From Propionibacteriaceae bacterium (lineage in GTDB: Bacteria > Actinomycetota > Actinomycetes > Propionibacteriales > Propionibacteriaceae), in the NCBI GenBank assembly GCA_031267645.1, contig JAIRYW010000021.1, positions 62,001-126,000 on the forward strand: 64,000 nucleotides of DNA, given 5' to 3'. The position numbers were made by a program, and so were the translations under genes. Positions 16,251 through 24,921 of the stretch are shown here, piece after piece. Every line of letters starts with the position of its first letter. Position 1 is the first letter of the stretch. Under the pieces are notes generated by a model. The model had not been told where the DNA came from and did not search any database. It saw only the letters and a program-made list of their open reading frames with translations.

Positions 16251-18863
16251 ATGCTCACCGCCATCCCCTTGCAAAACTGGCGTTTCAGTTTGGCTGGACC
16301 GGGCCATCGGCCGCCAGCGACAGCCTCGGTCGAGGGGGCGGCGCCGGCCGAGGCGGGGGGCGGATCCGTGCCCCCCGCGGTGGCGGCGGCCTTGGCTCCG
16401 GGCCTCGAATTGGCCGCCCGGGTGCCCGGCAACGTCCACGACGACCTGCTGGCGCACGGTCTGCTGGCCGACCCCTATCTGGGCCGGAACGAGCTGGCGG
16501 CGGCCTGGGTCGGACGCCAGGACTGGCGCTACCGGACCGAATTGCCCCAGCTGTCCCCGGACCGGGTCCGGCTCGACTTGGTGGCGGACGGGCTCGACAC
16601 CTTCGCCAGGGTGCGACTGGACGGCCACCAGGTGGCCCGGACCTGCGACCAACACCGCTCGTACCGTTGGGACGTCACCGAACTGGCCCGCGACGGGGCC
16701 GAGTTGACGGTCGACTTCGAGTCGGCCTACGCCGTCGCCGCCCGGGCCGAGGCGGCCTGGGGACCGTATCCGGCGGCCTACGACGAGCCCTTCCAATACG
16801 TCCGCAAGATGGCCTCCAACTTCGGCTGGGACTGGGGCCCGACCGTGGTGACGGCCGGGATCTGGCGCGACCTCAGGCTGGAGGCCTGGGACACCGCCCG
16901 CTTGGCCCAGGTCCGGCCCCGGCCCCGGCTGGACAGCCCGACCGGCCAAGTCGGGTCGGTCCTGATCGAAGTCGACCTGGAGCGGGCCACGGCGGGGGAG
17001 ACGGGGCCGGTGCGGGTGGCGGCGGTCCTGGTCGACCCGGCCGGGCGGACCGTGGCCTGGGCCGAGCGCGCCACCGCCCGCCAGCGGGTCGAGCTGACCC
17101 TGGAGGCCGGCCCGGTCCAACGCTGGTGGCCGCACGACCTGGGGGGCCAACCGCTCTACCGGGTCGAGGTCGAGCTGACCGAGGGCTCACGCCGACTGGA
17201 CGCCTGGTCGTCCCAGATCGGCTTCCGCCAGATCGAACTGGTGGCCGAGCCGGACCAGATCGGACGTTCCTTCGGTTTCACCGTGGCCGGCCGGCCGGTC
17301 TTCGCCAAGGGCTTCAACTGGATCCCGGACGACCTGCTGGTCACCCGGGTGACGGCCCAGGCCTACCGGGCCCGCCTGGCGGAGGCCAAGGCGGCCGGGG
17401 CCAACCTGATCCGGGTCTGGGGCGGCGGGCTGTACGAGCAAGACGCCTTTTACGAGGCCTGTGACGAGTTGGGCCTGATGGTGTGGCAGGACTGTCCTTT
17501 CGCCTGCGCCGCCTACCCGGAGTCGGACGATTTCGCGACCCAGATCGAGGCCGAGACCCGCGACAACGTGGCCCGCTTGATGCCGCACCCCTCGCTGGTG
17601 CTGTGGAACGGCTGCAACGAGAACCTCTGGGGCTATCAGGACTGGGATTGGCAGCCGGTCTTGGACGGCCGGGGCTGGGGCGAGCGCTACTACTTCGACC
17701 TCTTGCCGCGCGTCATCGCCGAACTGGACCCGGACCGGCCCTACTGGCCGGGCAGCCCCTACTCGGGCGACCGCCAGACCCACCCCAATGATCCCGACCA
17801 CGGTTGCAGTCATTCCTGGGCCCCCTGGAACGAGACCGTGTACACCGATTACGCCGCCACCCGGCCCCGTTTCGTGTCCGAGTTCGGCTGGTGCGGCCCG
17901 GCCGCCCAGGCCACCTTGAGCCAAGCCGTCGGCCCGGAGCGTCTGGCGCTGGACGACCCAGTCCTGCTGTGGCACTACAAAGCCCAAGACGGGCTGGACA
18001 AGCTGCGGCGGGGGTTGGGCGACTTCCACCAGCCGACCGACTTCGACACCTGGCACTATCTGACCGCCTTGAAGCAGGCCCGGGCCACCCAATTCGGCCT
18101 CGACCACTGGCGCTCGCTGTGGCCGCGCTGCCAAGGCGCGCTGGTCTGGCAACTGAACGACTGCTGGCCCGTCATCAGCTGGGCGGCGGTTGACAGCGCC
18201 GGCCGGCGTAAACCGGTCTGGCACGCCATCCGGCAGTCCTTCGCCTCCCGGCTGGCCGTCCTGGGCACGACGGAGCAGGCCTATCAGCTCAAACTGGTCA
18301 ACAACACCGACCAGATCTGGTCCACCCAACCCCTGGTGCGGCGGGTGGCCCTGGCCGACGGATCGGTCCGGGCGGCCTGGTCGCAACCGGTCGAGGTGGG
18401 GCCGGGCCGAGTCGAGGTGATCGACCTGCCGGCCGATTTGGCCGGTCCGCCCGGCCCGGGCCAAGAGCCCGGCCGCGGTCTGGGCTACGACGAGACGTTG
18501 CTGGTGGACGCCGCCGCCGACCGGATCGACCCGGCCAGCCGACGGGTCTGGGCCCAGCCGGACCGTCTGCTCGAGCTGAGCCGGCCGGCCTGGCGGGTCG
18601 AGACCACGGCGGCGCCGGACCCGGCCGGTCCCAAGGCCGAGGCCAGCTTGGTGCGGGTGACGGCCGACAGCTTGGTGCGCGACCTGGTCCTGCAAGCCGA
18701 CCGTCTGGGCGGGGTGGGCGAGTCCGCCCCGGTCACCTTGCTGCCCGGCGAGTCGTACCAGTGGCTGGTGACCGGTCTGGACCATCAGCTGACGCCCCCG
18801 GAACTGGTCACCCCAGTCCTGCTGGACGCCGCCAGCGCCGAGTTGGCGGCCCGGGCCGGCTAG
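16251..18863 (+). CDS. GH2 beta-mannosidase
   Basis: 870 residues, the family length. It would release mannose from non-reducing ends of beta-1,4-manno-oligosaccharides. Features in order: an N-terminal jelly-roll sugar-binding domain containing 'ASNFGWDWGPTVVTAGIW', which is specific to beta-mannosidases; immunoglobulin-like domain; TIM barrel with acid/base Glu457 in 'WNGCNENLWG' (family WNGNNEN) and nucleophile Glu544 in 'FVSEFGW'; 'GALVWQLNDCWPVISWA' near the barrel end. No signal peptide is evident, so hydrolysis is cytoplasmic after import. It is the last gene of the operon. Asn is replaced by Cys one position into the acid/base motif. Confidence 0.9.
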   Translation: MLTAIPLQNWRFSLAGPGHRPPATASVEGAAPAEAGGGSVPPAVAAALAPGLELAARVPGNVHDDLLAHGLLADPYLGRNELAAAWVGRQDWRYRTELPQLSPDRVRLDLVADGLDTFARVRLDGHQVARTCDQHRSYRWDVTELARDGAELTVDFESAYAVAARAEAAWGPYPAAYDEPFQYVRKMASNFGWDWGPTVVTAGIWRDLRLEAWDTARLAQVRPRPRLDSPTGQVGSVLIEVDLERATAGETGPVRVAAVLVDPAGRTVAWAERATARQRVELTLEAGPVQRWWPHDLGGQPLYRVEVELTEGSRRLDAWSSQIGFRQIELVAEPDQIGRSFGFTVAGRPVFAKGFNWIPDDLLVTRVTAQAYRARLAEAKAAGANLIRVWGGGLYEQDAFYEACDELGLMVWQDCPFACAAYPESDDFATQIEAETRDNVARLMPHPSLVLWNGCNENLWGYQDWDWQPVLDGRGWGERYYFDLLPRVIAELDPDRPYWPGSPYSGDRQTHPNDPDHGCSHSWAPWNETVYTDYAATRPRFVSEFGWCGPAAQATLSQAVGPERLALDDPVLLWHYKAQDGLDKLRRGLGDFHQPTDFDTWHYLTALKQARATQFGLDHWRSLWPRCQGALVWQLNDCWPVISWAAVDSAGRRKPVWHAIRQSFASRLAVLGTTEQAYQLKLVNNTDQIWSTQPLVRRVALADGSVRAAWSQPVEVGPGRVEVIDLPADLAGPPGPGQEPGRGLGYDETLLVDAAADRIDPASRRVWAQPDRLLELSRPAWRVETTAAPDPAGPKAEASLVRVTADSLVRDLVLQADRLGGVGESAPVTLLPGESYQWLVTGLDHQLTPPELVTPVLLDAASAELAARAG

Positions 18864-18876
18864 CGGTCGCTGGAAT

Positions 18877-18914
18877 CCGGGCCTCGCGCCGCCCGTGGGC
18901 CGGCCGAGGCCCGG
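18877..18914 (+). terminator. Candidate terminator hairpin after the beta-mannosidase gene
   Basis: Perfect 10-bp arms CCGGGCCTCG / CGAGGCCCGG with an 18-nt GC-rich loop, 13 nt after the stop. No T-run follows, so Rho-independent termination is uncertain. Confidence 0.4.
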
Positions 18915-18971
18915 GGGCGGGGCCGACGGTCCGTCGTCGACTCGGGCGCCGGAGTGCTTTATTTGTTCATC

Positions 18972-18988
18972 GTCAGATTAAGTCTGAC
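18972..18988. promoter_or_regulatory. Inverted repeat upstream of the ROK-regulated cluster
   Basis: GTCAGA-TTAAG-TCTGAC, perfect 6-bp arms with a 5-bp spacer, in a locally AT-rich stretch about 70 bp before the promoter. GTCTGA recurs across the -10 region at 19081. It may be a binding site for the ROK regulator. Confidence 0.35.
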
Positions 18989-19055
18989 CAGGCGTTAGGT
19001 CTCACGCGGTCCATCGACCCCTCATTCGCGTTATCGAATTGTTACGGCTAGCCGT

Positions 19056-19084
19056 TTGACAGCCTCTCAGCGGACTTCTAGTCT
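19056..19084 (+). promoter_or_regulatory. Sigma70-type promoter of the alpha-glucoside operon
   Basis: TTGACA at 19056-19061, 17-bp spacer, TAGTCT at 19079-19084, about 40 nt before the ROK gene start. This is one of the best consensus promoters in the window. Confidence 0.55.
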
Positions 19085-19125
19085 GATGCTACTTTATTCA
19101 ACGCTGAACTAAGAAGGGTCGATAG

Positions 19126-20358
19126 ATGCAGTCCTCTGCTCGCACAGACATGACCCGTTCGGCCGTCCTGACCCACATCGGCGGACACGGTCCGACTTCG
19201 CGGGCCGACCTGGCCCGACGGCTGGGCGTCTCACCGGCCTTGATGACCCAAGTGACCAAAGACCTGATCGCCGACGGCCTGCTCTCCGAGACCGAACTGT
19301 CGCCTTCGCGCGGCGGTCGGCCGGCCCGACTGCTGGGTCTGGTGGCGGCCGCCGGCGGCGCCATCGGCGTCAAGGTGGTGGCGGACCACGTCACCATGGT
19401 CGAGCTCGGCATCGACGGTTCGGTCTTGCGCTCGGCCACCGAACCCTTCCTGGCTCGGTCCGCCAGCGCGGCCGACGATCTGATCGGTCTGTTGGGCGGC
19501 TTCTTGGCCGGCGCGGTCTCCGGCCGTTTGCTCGGCATCGGCGTGGGGGCTCCCGGCAACGTCGACCGGCAGGCGGTCGGCACGGTCGAGTCGACTCAGC
19601 TGGGCTGGACCCATGTCCCGCTGGGGGCCGAACTGCGCCGGGCCTTCGACCTGCCAGTCTTGGTGGACAACAACGTCAACGCTCTGGCGGCGGCCGAGAT
19701 CCTATACGGCCAGGCCCGCGGCCACGCCGACGCCTTGGTGGTGACCATCGGCACCGGCGTGGGCGCCGCCATCATCGCCGACGGCGTGGTGTGGCGCGGC
19801 CACTCCGGTGCGGCCGGCGAGATCGGACACATTCCGACCATCGAGTCCGGTCCGCTCTGCCAGTGCGGGGCCCGGGGCTGCCTGGAGGCCGTCATCGGAC
19901 AGGACGCTCTGGTGGCCCAGGCCCGCCAGCGAGGCGGGCTGACCGGCCGGGAGTCGATCGACGTCCTGCGCCAGCGGGCCGACGCCGGTCATCAGGACGC
20001 CCAAGACATCTTCGCCCAGGCCGGCCATCGTCTGGGCCGGGCGGTGGCCGGCCTGGTCAACACCCTCGACCCCGAGGTCGTGATCGTCTCCGGCGAGGGC
20101 GTGGCCAGTTGGCGGCACTGGATGTTCGGTTTCGAGCCCGCCCTGCGCTCCGGCTTGATCCCGTCCCGGCGCGGCGTGCCGGTCTCGGTCGAGACCTGGC
20201 AAGACGACCGTTGGGCCCAAGGGGCGGCTTGTCTGGTCTTGGCCACCCCCTTCGACCAACAAGGCCTGTCCGGCGACCAAGGCCGTCTGGTGCGTGAGCG
20301 TCTGGCCCAGGCCGGGCCCGCCCTGGGCCAGCCGACCTCCGCCGAAGCGCTCCGGTGA
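19126..20358 (+). CDS. ROK-family transcriptional regulator (NagC/XylR type)
   Basis: 410 residues. The N-terminal winged helix is 'DMTRSAVLTHIGGHGPTSRADLARRLGVSPALMTQVTKDLIADGLL', then a ROK sugar-kinase-like domain with the zinc motif 'PLCQCGARGCLEAVIG' after 'HSGAAGEIGHIP'. The ATP-binding D-x-G-x-T motif of ROK kinases is replaced by 'GVKVVADHV', so it is a sugar-sensing regulator and not a kinase. The ATG follows AGAAGG. It is the first gene of the operon and overlaps the permease gene by TGATG, so it likely controls its own transporter and glycosidases. Confidence 0.9.
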   Translation: MQSSARTDMTRSAVLTHIGGHGPTSRADLARRLGVSPALMTQVTKDLIADGLLSETELSPSRGGRPARLLGLVAAAGGAIGVKVVADHVTMVELGIDGSVLRSATEPFLARSASAADDLIGLLGGFLAGAVSGRLLGIGVGAPGNVDRQAVGTVESTQLGWTHVPLGAELRRAFDLPVLVDNNVNALAAAEILYGQARGHADALVVTIGTGVGAAIIADGVVWRGHSGAAGEIGHIPTIESGPLCQCGARGCLEAVIGQDALVAQARQRGGLTGRESIDVLRQRADAGHQDAQDIFAQAGHRLGRAVAGLVNTLDPEVVIVSGEGVASWRHWMFGFEPALRSGLIPSRRGVPVSVETWQDDRWAQGAACLVLATPFDQQGLSGDQGRLVRERLAQAGPALGQPTSAEALR

Positions 20359-21344
20359 TGGCCGCCTCCGATTCTGCCCTCAGTCCCGCCCAGCCCCGGC
20401 TGGACGGCCCTCACTCGGCGGGAGCGGCCCAGAAAGTCGCCCTCAGCCCCGCTGTCCGGCCTTCCGGCCGCTCTGGTCGAGTCAAATATGCCTTGACGGT
20501 CTGTCTCTTCCTGCTGCCTTCGGCCGTCCCTCTGGCCTGTTTCACGATCTATCCCATGTTCTCGGCCCTGTGGACCTCGCTGCACGAGTGGAACCTGCTG
20601 TCGCCCATGCGCTGGGTCGGCTTGGACAATTACCGCCACTTGCTGAGCGACCCGGCCACCCGGCGAGCCTTCGGCAACACCATCTACTACATCGTGGGCT
20701 ATCTGCCCCTGGTCTACATCGGCGGCTTGGGCCTGGCCCTGGCCCTGAACGCCGCCATCCCCTTCCGCAACTTCCTGCGCGGTGTCTACTTCCTGCCCGT
20801 GGTGACGAGCTGGATCGTGGTCGCCCTGGTCTGGCGCTGGCTGCTCAACCCGTCGGTCGGCGTCGTCAACCAGGTCTTGGGCCTGATCGGCCTGGACGGA
20901 CCGGGCTGGTGGACGGACCCGGCCTGGGCCATGCCCTCGATCATCCTGGCCTCGGCCTGGAAAGACCTCGGCTTCGTCATGATCATCCTGCTGGCCGGCT
21001 TGCAAGCCATCCCCCAGGACCTTTACGAGGCCGCCCGGGTGGACGGGGCCGGTTGGTGGTCGCGCCTGCGCCACGTCACCTGGCCGATGTTGTCGCCCAC
21101 CACCTTCTTCGTGATCGTGATCTCTTTGATCAACGGCTTCCAGGTCTTCGACCAGGTCTACGCCATGACCGGCGGCGGGCCAGCCGGAGCCTCCACCGTG
21201 GTGGTGCAACAGGTCTACGACCTGACCTTCCGCTATTACCAGGCCGGTCTGGCCTCGGCTCTGTCCTGGCTCCTCTTCCTGGTCGTCCTAGCGGTCACGG
21301 TGGTCCAGATGGCAGGCCAACGGAGGTGGGTCGATTATGGCTGA
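20358..21344 (+). CDS. Sugar ABC transporter permease (MalF/UgpA type)
   Basis: 328 residues with a disordered N-terminal 45 residues, then six predicted membrane segments starting 'VCLFLLPSAVPLACFTIYPMFSALW'. 'HEWNLLSPMRWVGLDNYRHLL' is typical of CUT1 permeases, and the docking loop is 'LYEAARVDGAGWWSRLRHVTWPMLSP'. The start could be ATG 20358 or GTG 20355, both overlapping the ROK stop. It pairs with the next gene. Confidence 0.92.
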   Translation: MAASDSALSPAQPRLDGPHSAGAAQKVALSPAVRPSGRSGRVKYALTVCLFLLPSAVPLACFTIYPMFSALWTSLHEWNLLSPMRWVGLDNYRHLLSDPATRRAFGNTIYYIVGYLPLVYIGGLGLALALNAAIPFRNFLRGVYFLPVVTSWIVVALVWRWLLNPSVGVVNQVLGLIGLDGPGWWTDPAWAMPSIILASAWKDLGFVMIILLAGLQAIPQDLYEAARVDGAGWWSRLRHVTWPMLSPTTFFVIVISLINGFQVFDQVYAMTGGGPAGASTVVVQQVYDLTFRYYQAGLASALSWLLFLVVLAVTVVQMAGQRRWVDYG

Positions 21345-22221
21345 CCAGTCGCGACTGAAACTGTCCAGCCGCCCGGGGCCGGCTCCGACGCCGGTCAGAT
21401 TCCGGCGCAGCCGCCCGACCTGGAAGCCGATCCTGGTCCTGGCCGTCGTCCTGGGCGCCTTGGTCATGTTCTTCCCCTTCCTGTGGACCCTGGTCACCTC
21501 GGTCTCGCCCGGGGCCGGGCTGACCGCCACGCCGAAGCTGATCCCGGACCAGCTGTCCTGGTCGGCCTACCTGGAGCTGTTCCGGAACACGCCCTTCGCC
21601 CGGGTGACCTTGAACTCGCTCGGGCTGGCCGTCGTCGTCACCGGGCTGCAGTTGACGACCAGTTCGATGGCGGCCTACGTCTTCTCCCGTCTGCCTTTCC
21701 CCGGCCGCGGGGTGGTCTTCGCCTGCTACCTGGCCACCATGATGGTGCCGATGCAGGTCCTGATGGTGCCGCTGTTCGTGCAGATGCGCGACCTCCACTT
21801 GGTGGACAACTACCTGGGCGTGGTGCTGCCCAGCATGGCCAGCGCCTTCGGCGTCTTCCTGTTGCGGCAGGCCATGAACTCGGTGCCCCGCGAACTGGAC
21901 GAGGCCGCCCGGATCGACGGGGCCGGCCACCTGCGTATCTTCGGCCGCATCGTGCTGCCCCTGGTGGGGCCGGCTCTGGCCACCTTGACCGTCTTCTCGT
22001 TCATGAGCAGCTGGAACGCCTTCCTCTGGCCGCTGGTCATCTTGCGCTCGCCGCAACTGAAGACTCTGCCCTTGGCCTTGGCCTCGATGCAGGGCCAATA
22101 CACCACCCAATGGGACGTCATGATGGCCGGTTCGGTCATCTCCATCCTGCCCATGCTGGCCATCTATCTCTTCGCTCAGAAGTACGTCATCCAAGGCGTG
22201 GCCAGCACCGGCATCAAGTGA
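21337..22221 (+). CDS. Sugar ABC transporter permease (MalG type)
   Basis: 294 residues, overlapping the previous gene by 8 bp. First membrane segment 'PILVLAVVLGALVMFFPFLWTLVTSV'; MalG hallmarks are 'ATMMVPMQVLMVPLFVQMRDLHLVDNYLGVVLP' and the docking loop 'LDEAARIDGAGHLRIFGRIVLPLVGPAL'. No ATPase gene is in this operon, so the transporter probably uses a shared MsmK/UgpC-type ATPase encoded elsewhere, as is common in actinobacteria. Confidence 0.92.
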   Translation: MADQSRLKLSSRPGPAPTPVRFRRSRPTWKPILVLAVVLGALVMFFPFLWTLVTSVSPGAGLTATPKLIPDQLSWSAYLELFRNTPFARVTLNSLGLAVVVTGLQLTTSSMAAYVFSRLPFPGRGVVFACYLATMMVPMQVLMVPLFVQMRDLHLVDNYLGVVLPSMASAFGVFLLRQAMNSVPRELDEAARIDGAGHLRIFGRIVLPLVGPALATLTVFSFMSSWNAFLWPLVILRSPQLKTLPLALASMQGQYTTQWDVMMAGSVISILPMLAIYLFAQKYVIQGVASTGIK

Positions 22222-22282
22222 CCCGATCAACCCACTCCCAACGACCCACTCAGCCCAATCCCAACAGATAAGGAAATCGACC

Positions 22283-23539
22283 ATGTCCCGTTTGACTCGT
22301 TCGGCCAGCCTTGGCCTGATAGTCGCCCTCGGACTCGGCTTCTCCGCTTGCTCCGACCAGGGCTCCGGCGGCGATCCGACCAGTGACAAAGTCACTATCA
22401 CCTATTTCAACTTCATCTCCAACGGTGGCAACGAAAGCAACCTGGCGGACATCGTGGCGGCCTTCAACGTAGACAATCCGGACATCGTCGTCGAGGTGGA
22501 GACCCTGCCTTACGCCGATTACTTCACGGCTCTGCAGACCGACCTGGCGGCCGGTTCGGCGGCCGACGTCTTCGACATCGAATTCGCCAACTACGCCACC
22601 TACCAAGCCAACGGCGCCCTGGCCGCCTTGGAAGGGGTCGACCAGTCGGTCTACCAGCGCAACCTGGTGGACGCATACGCCAGCGGCGGCGTGCAATACG
22701 CCCTGCCTTCGTCCTTCTCCAACGTGGTCCTGTTCTACAACAAGGACCTCTTCGACGCGGCCGGGGTGGCCTATCCGACCTCGGACTGGACCTGGGCCGA
22801 CGAGAGAGCCGCCGCCGAGCGGATCGTCAACCCGGCGGAGGGCGTCTGGGGCGACTACCAGCCCATCTCCTACAACGAGTTCTACAAGGCCGTGGCTCAG
22901 GCCGGCGGCCAGTTCCTGAGCTCGGACGCCAGCTCGGTGGCCTTCGACTCGGCGGCCGGTTTGGCGGCCGCCAACTGGCTGACCCAGAAGTCCGGCACGG
23001 TCATGCCGACGGTCGAGCAGGGCGCCGGCACGCCTGACTTCGACTCCAACCTGTTCTCTCAGGGCAAGCTGGGCATGTGGCACACCGGCATCTGGATGTT
23101 CGGCACTTTGGCCGACGCGCCGTTCCAGTGGGACATCGCGGTCGAGCCGGGCGACAGCCGGCCCGCCTCGGCCATGTTCTCCAACGCCCTGGCCGTGTCG
23201 GCTGACTCCCAGCACAAGGCCGAGGCTCAAAAGTGGGCCGAGTTCATGTCCAGCTCCCTGACCATGGTCGATGTCCGACTGCGGTCCGGTTGGGAACTGC
23301 CGCCCATCTCCGACCAGTCCCAGCTCGACGCCTACCTTCAGGCCGGCCAGCCGGCCAACCGTCAGGCCGTCTTCGACTCCCTCGACGCGGTCGTGTTGGC
23401 CCCGTCGATCGGTCAGAACCAAGCCCAGATGCAAGACATCGTGACGGAGGAGCTGACCGAGGCGGCGGCCGGCCGCAAATCGGTCGAGGAAGCCGTCCAG
23501 TCGGCCGCCCAGCGGGTGACGCCCTTGCTCAAGAAGTGA
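22283..23539 (+). CDS. Sugar ABC transporter substrate-binding lipoprotein
   Basis: 418 residues. Signal 'TRSASLGLIVALGLGFSAC' with lipobox Cys at about residue 23, then an SBP family 1 fold: 'ITYFNFISNGGNESNLADIVAAF', 'LQTDLAAGSAADVFDIEF', 'VLFYNKDLFDAAGVAYPTSDWTWAD', 'GKLGMWHTGIWMFGTL'. The ATG follows AAGGAAA. Context with GH15 and GH31 enzymes suggests an alpha-glucoside such as isomaltose or isomalto-oligosaccharides as ligand (inference). A strong hairpin follows the stop. Confidence 0.9.
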   Translation: MSRLTRSASLGLIVALGLGFSACSDQGSGGDPTSDKVTITYFNFISNGGNESNLADIVAAFNVDNPDIVVEVETLPYADYFTALQTDLAAGSAADVFDIEFANYATYQANGALAALEGVDQSVYQRNLVDAYASGGVQYALPSSFSNVVLFYNKDLFDAAGVAYPTSDWTWADERAAAERIVNPAEGVWGDYQPISYNEFYKAVAQAGGQFLSSDASSVAFDSAAGLAAANWLTQKSGTVMPTVEQGAGTPDFDSNLFSQGKLGMWHTGIWMFGTLADAPFQWDIAVEPGDSRPASAMFSNALAVSADSQHKAEAQKWAEFMSSSLTMVDVRLRSGWELPPISDQSQLDAYLQAGQPANRQAVFDSLDAVVLAPSIGQNQAQMQDIVTEELTEAAAGRKSVEEAVQSAAQRVTPLLKK

Positions 23540-23547
23540 GGTCGGTG

Positions 23548-23581
23548 GCCGGAGCCAGCCGGGAGACCGGCCGGCTCCGGC
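23548..23581 (+). terminator. Intra-operon hairpin between binding-protein and GH15 genes
   Basis: A 15-bp stem with a single A-C mismatch: GCCGGAGCC-A-GCCGG, GAGA tetraloop, CCGGC-C-GGCTCCGGC. It begins 8 nt after the stop. There is no T-run, so it is more likely an mRNA-stabilising or attenuating element than a full terminator. Confidence 0.6.
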
Positions 23582-23619
23582 CTGGCCGCCACCCTCTCAC
23601 AGCCGAAAGGAACCTAGAC

Positions 23620-24921
23620 GTGACCACCGTCACGGTCCACCGCCGCATCGACTTGGTCGAACGCTCGCGCCAACTGATCCAGGACCTGCAAGACCCCAGT
23701 GGGGCCTACCCGGCCAGCTCCGATTTCTCGGCCTATCAGGGCTATTGCTGGTTCCGCGATGGCTCTTTCATCGCCGATGGCATGTCGGCCGTCGGCGCGG
23801 CGGCCTCGGCCAGCGCCTTCTTCGACTGGTGCGCCAGAGTGTTGGAAGCCAACCGGCCCCAGATCTGCCAGGTGGTGGCCGCCGCCCGAGCCGGTCGGCC
23901 GCTGCCGGACCGGGCCATGCTGCCGGCCCGCTTCCACTTCGACGGCAGCCCCGGGCGGGACGACTGGTGGGACTTCCAGCTGGACGGTTACGGCACCTGG
24001 CTGTGGGCGGTGGTCGAACACGCCGAACGCCACCGGTTGGACCTGGCGCGCTGGCGTGAGGCCATCGAATTGACCACCGACTACCTGGTCAGCTCCTGGG
24101 ACAGACCCTGTTACGACTGGTGGGAGGAGCACGACGACGAGATCCACATCTCCACCCTGGGCTGTGTCCTGGCCGGACTGAAAGCGGTCGTGGCCCGGTC
24201 GGCGGTGACCGGGGAGCGGGCCGAACAGGCCCGGTCGGCGGCCCAAGCGGTCGAAGACACCATCTGGCGCCAGGGGGTGGCGGACGGCCATCTGGTCAAG
24301 TGGATCGGCAGCCAGGAGCTGGACGGCAGCCTGTCCGCTCTGCTGGCTCCGCTGGCGGTGGTCGATCCGAACTCGGAACTGGGCCTGGGCACGGTGGCGG
24401 CGCTCGAAGACCAGTTGCTGGCCGACGGCGGGGTCTATCGTTTCCGGGCCGACACTTTCTTCGGCGGCGGGCGCTGGCCCCTGCTGACCTGTTTCTTGGG
24501 TCTGGCCCGCCAGGCTCAGGGCGACCGTCGAGGGGCCCTGGACTGTTTGGACTGGGCCGGCGGCACGGCCACGCCGTCCGGCGACCTGCCGGAGCAGGTC
24601 GACGGTGGTCTGCTCTTGGACCGGTCCTGGAAACAACCCTGGATCGATCGTTGGGGAGCGGTCGCCACGCCCCTGCTGTGGAGCCACGCCATGTATCTGC
24701 GGCTGGCCGCCGCTTTGGATTTGGTCCCGCCAACAGATCCGACCGACTCAGCCCCCTCGTCCGATCCGACCTCTTCCCGTCGGCCGGTTTCCCCGGATGA
24801 TCCGGCCTCTTCCCGTCATCCTGCGCCTAGTCGCAGGATCCAGTCCGGTCCGGTGGACGCCGCCACCACGCGCAGCAGGACGGGGCCGGCCCGGACGGCC
24901 GAGACGGAGGTCGAGGCATGA
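23620..24921 (+). CDS. GH15 glucoside hydrolase (glucoamylase/isomaltose glucohydrolase type)
   Basis: 433 residues, GTG start after GAAAGGA. The (alpha/alpha)6 barrel motifs are clear: 'GYCWFRDGSFIADGMSAVG', 'DDWWDFQLDGYGTWLWAVVEHA', 'CYDWWEEHDDEIHISTLG' with candidate acid Glu169/Glu170, and 'SGDLPEQVDGG' with candidate base Glu325. Compact single-domain cytoplasmic GH15 enzymes like this include isomaltose glucohydrolases; no signal peptide or starch-binding domain is seen. The domain ends near residue 370. The last ~65 residues are a Ser/Pro/Arg-rich tail that contains a REP-like palindrome in the DNA. The stop overlaps the GH31 start by ATGA. Confidence 0.87.
   Translation: MTTVTVHRRIDLVERSRQLIQDLQDPSGAYPASSDFSAYQGYCWFRDGSFIADGMSAVGAAASASAFFDWCARVLEANRPQICQVVAAARAGRPLPDRAMLPARFHFDGSPGRDDWWDFQLDGYGTWLWAVVEHAERHRLDLARWREAIELTTDYLVSSWDRPCYDWWEEHDDEIHISTLGCVLAGLKAVVARSAVTGERAEQARSAAQAVEDTIWRQGVADGHLVKWIGSQELDGSLSALLAPLAVVDPNSELGLGTVAALEDQLLADGGVYRFRADTFFGGGRWPLLTCFLGLARQAQGDRRGALDCLDWAGGTATPSGDLPEQVDGGLLLDRSWKQPWIDRWGAVATPLLWSHAMYLRLAAALDLVPPTDPTDSAPSSDPTSSRRPVSPDDPASSRHPAPSRRIQSGPVDAATTRSRTGPARTAETEVEA
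24818..24839. repeat. REP-like palindrome inside the 3' end of the GH15 gene
   Basis: ATCCTGCG-CCTAGT-CGCAGGAT, perfect 8-bp arms with a 6-nt loop, preceded by TTCCCGTC. The left half resembles the motif TTCCGTCATTCTGCGC seen at 47597-47615, suggesting one dispersed palindromic family. Translation continues through it in frame. Confidence 0.45.
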
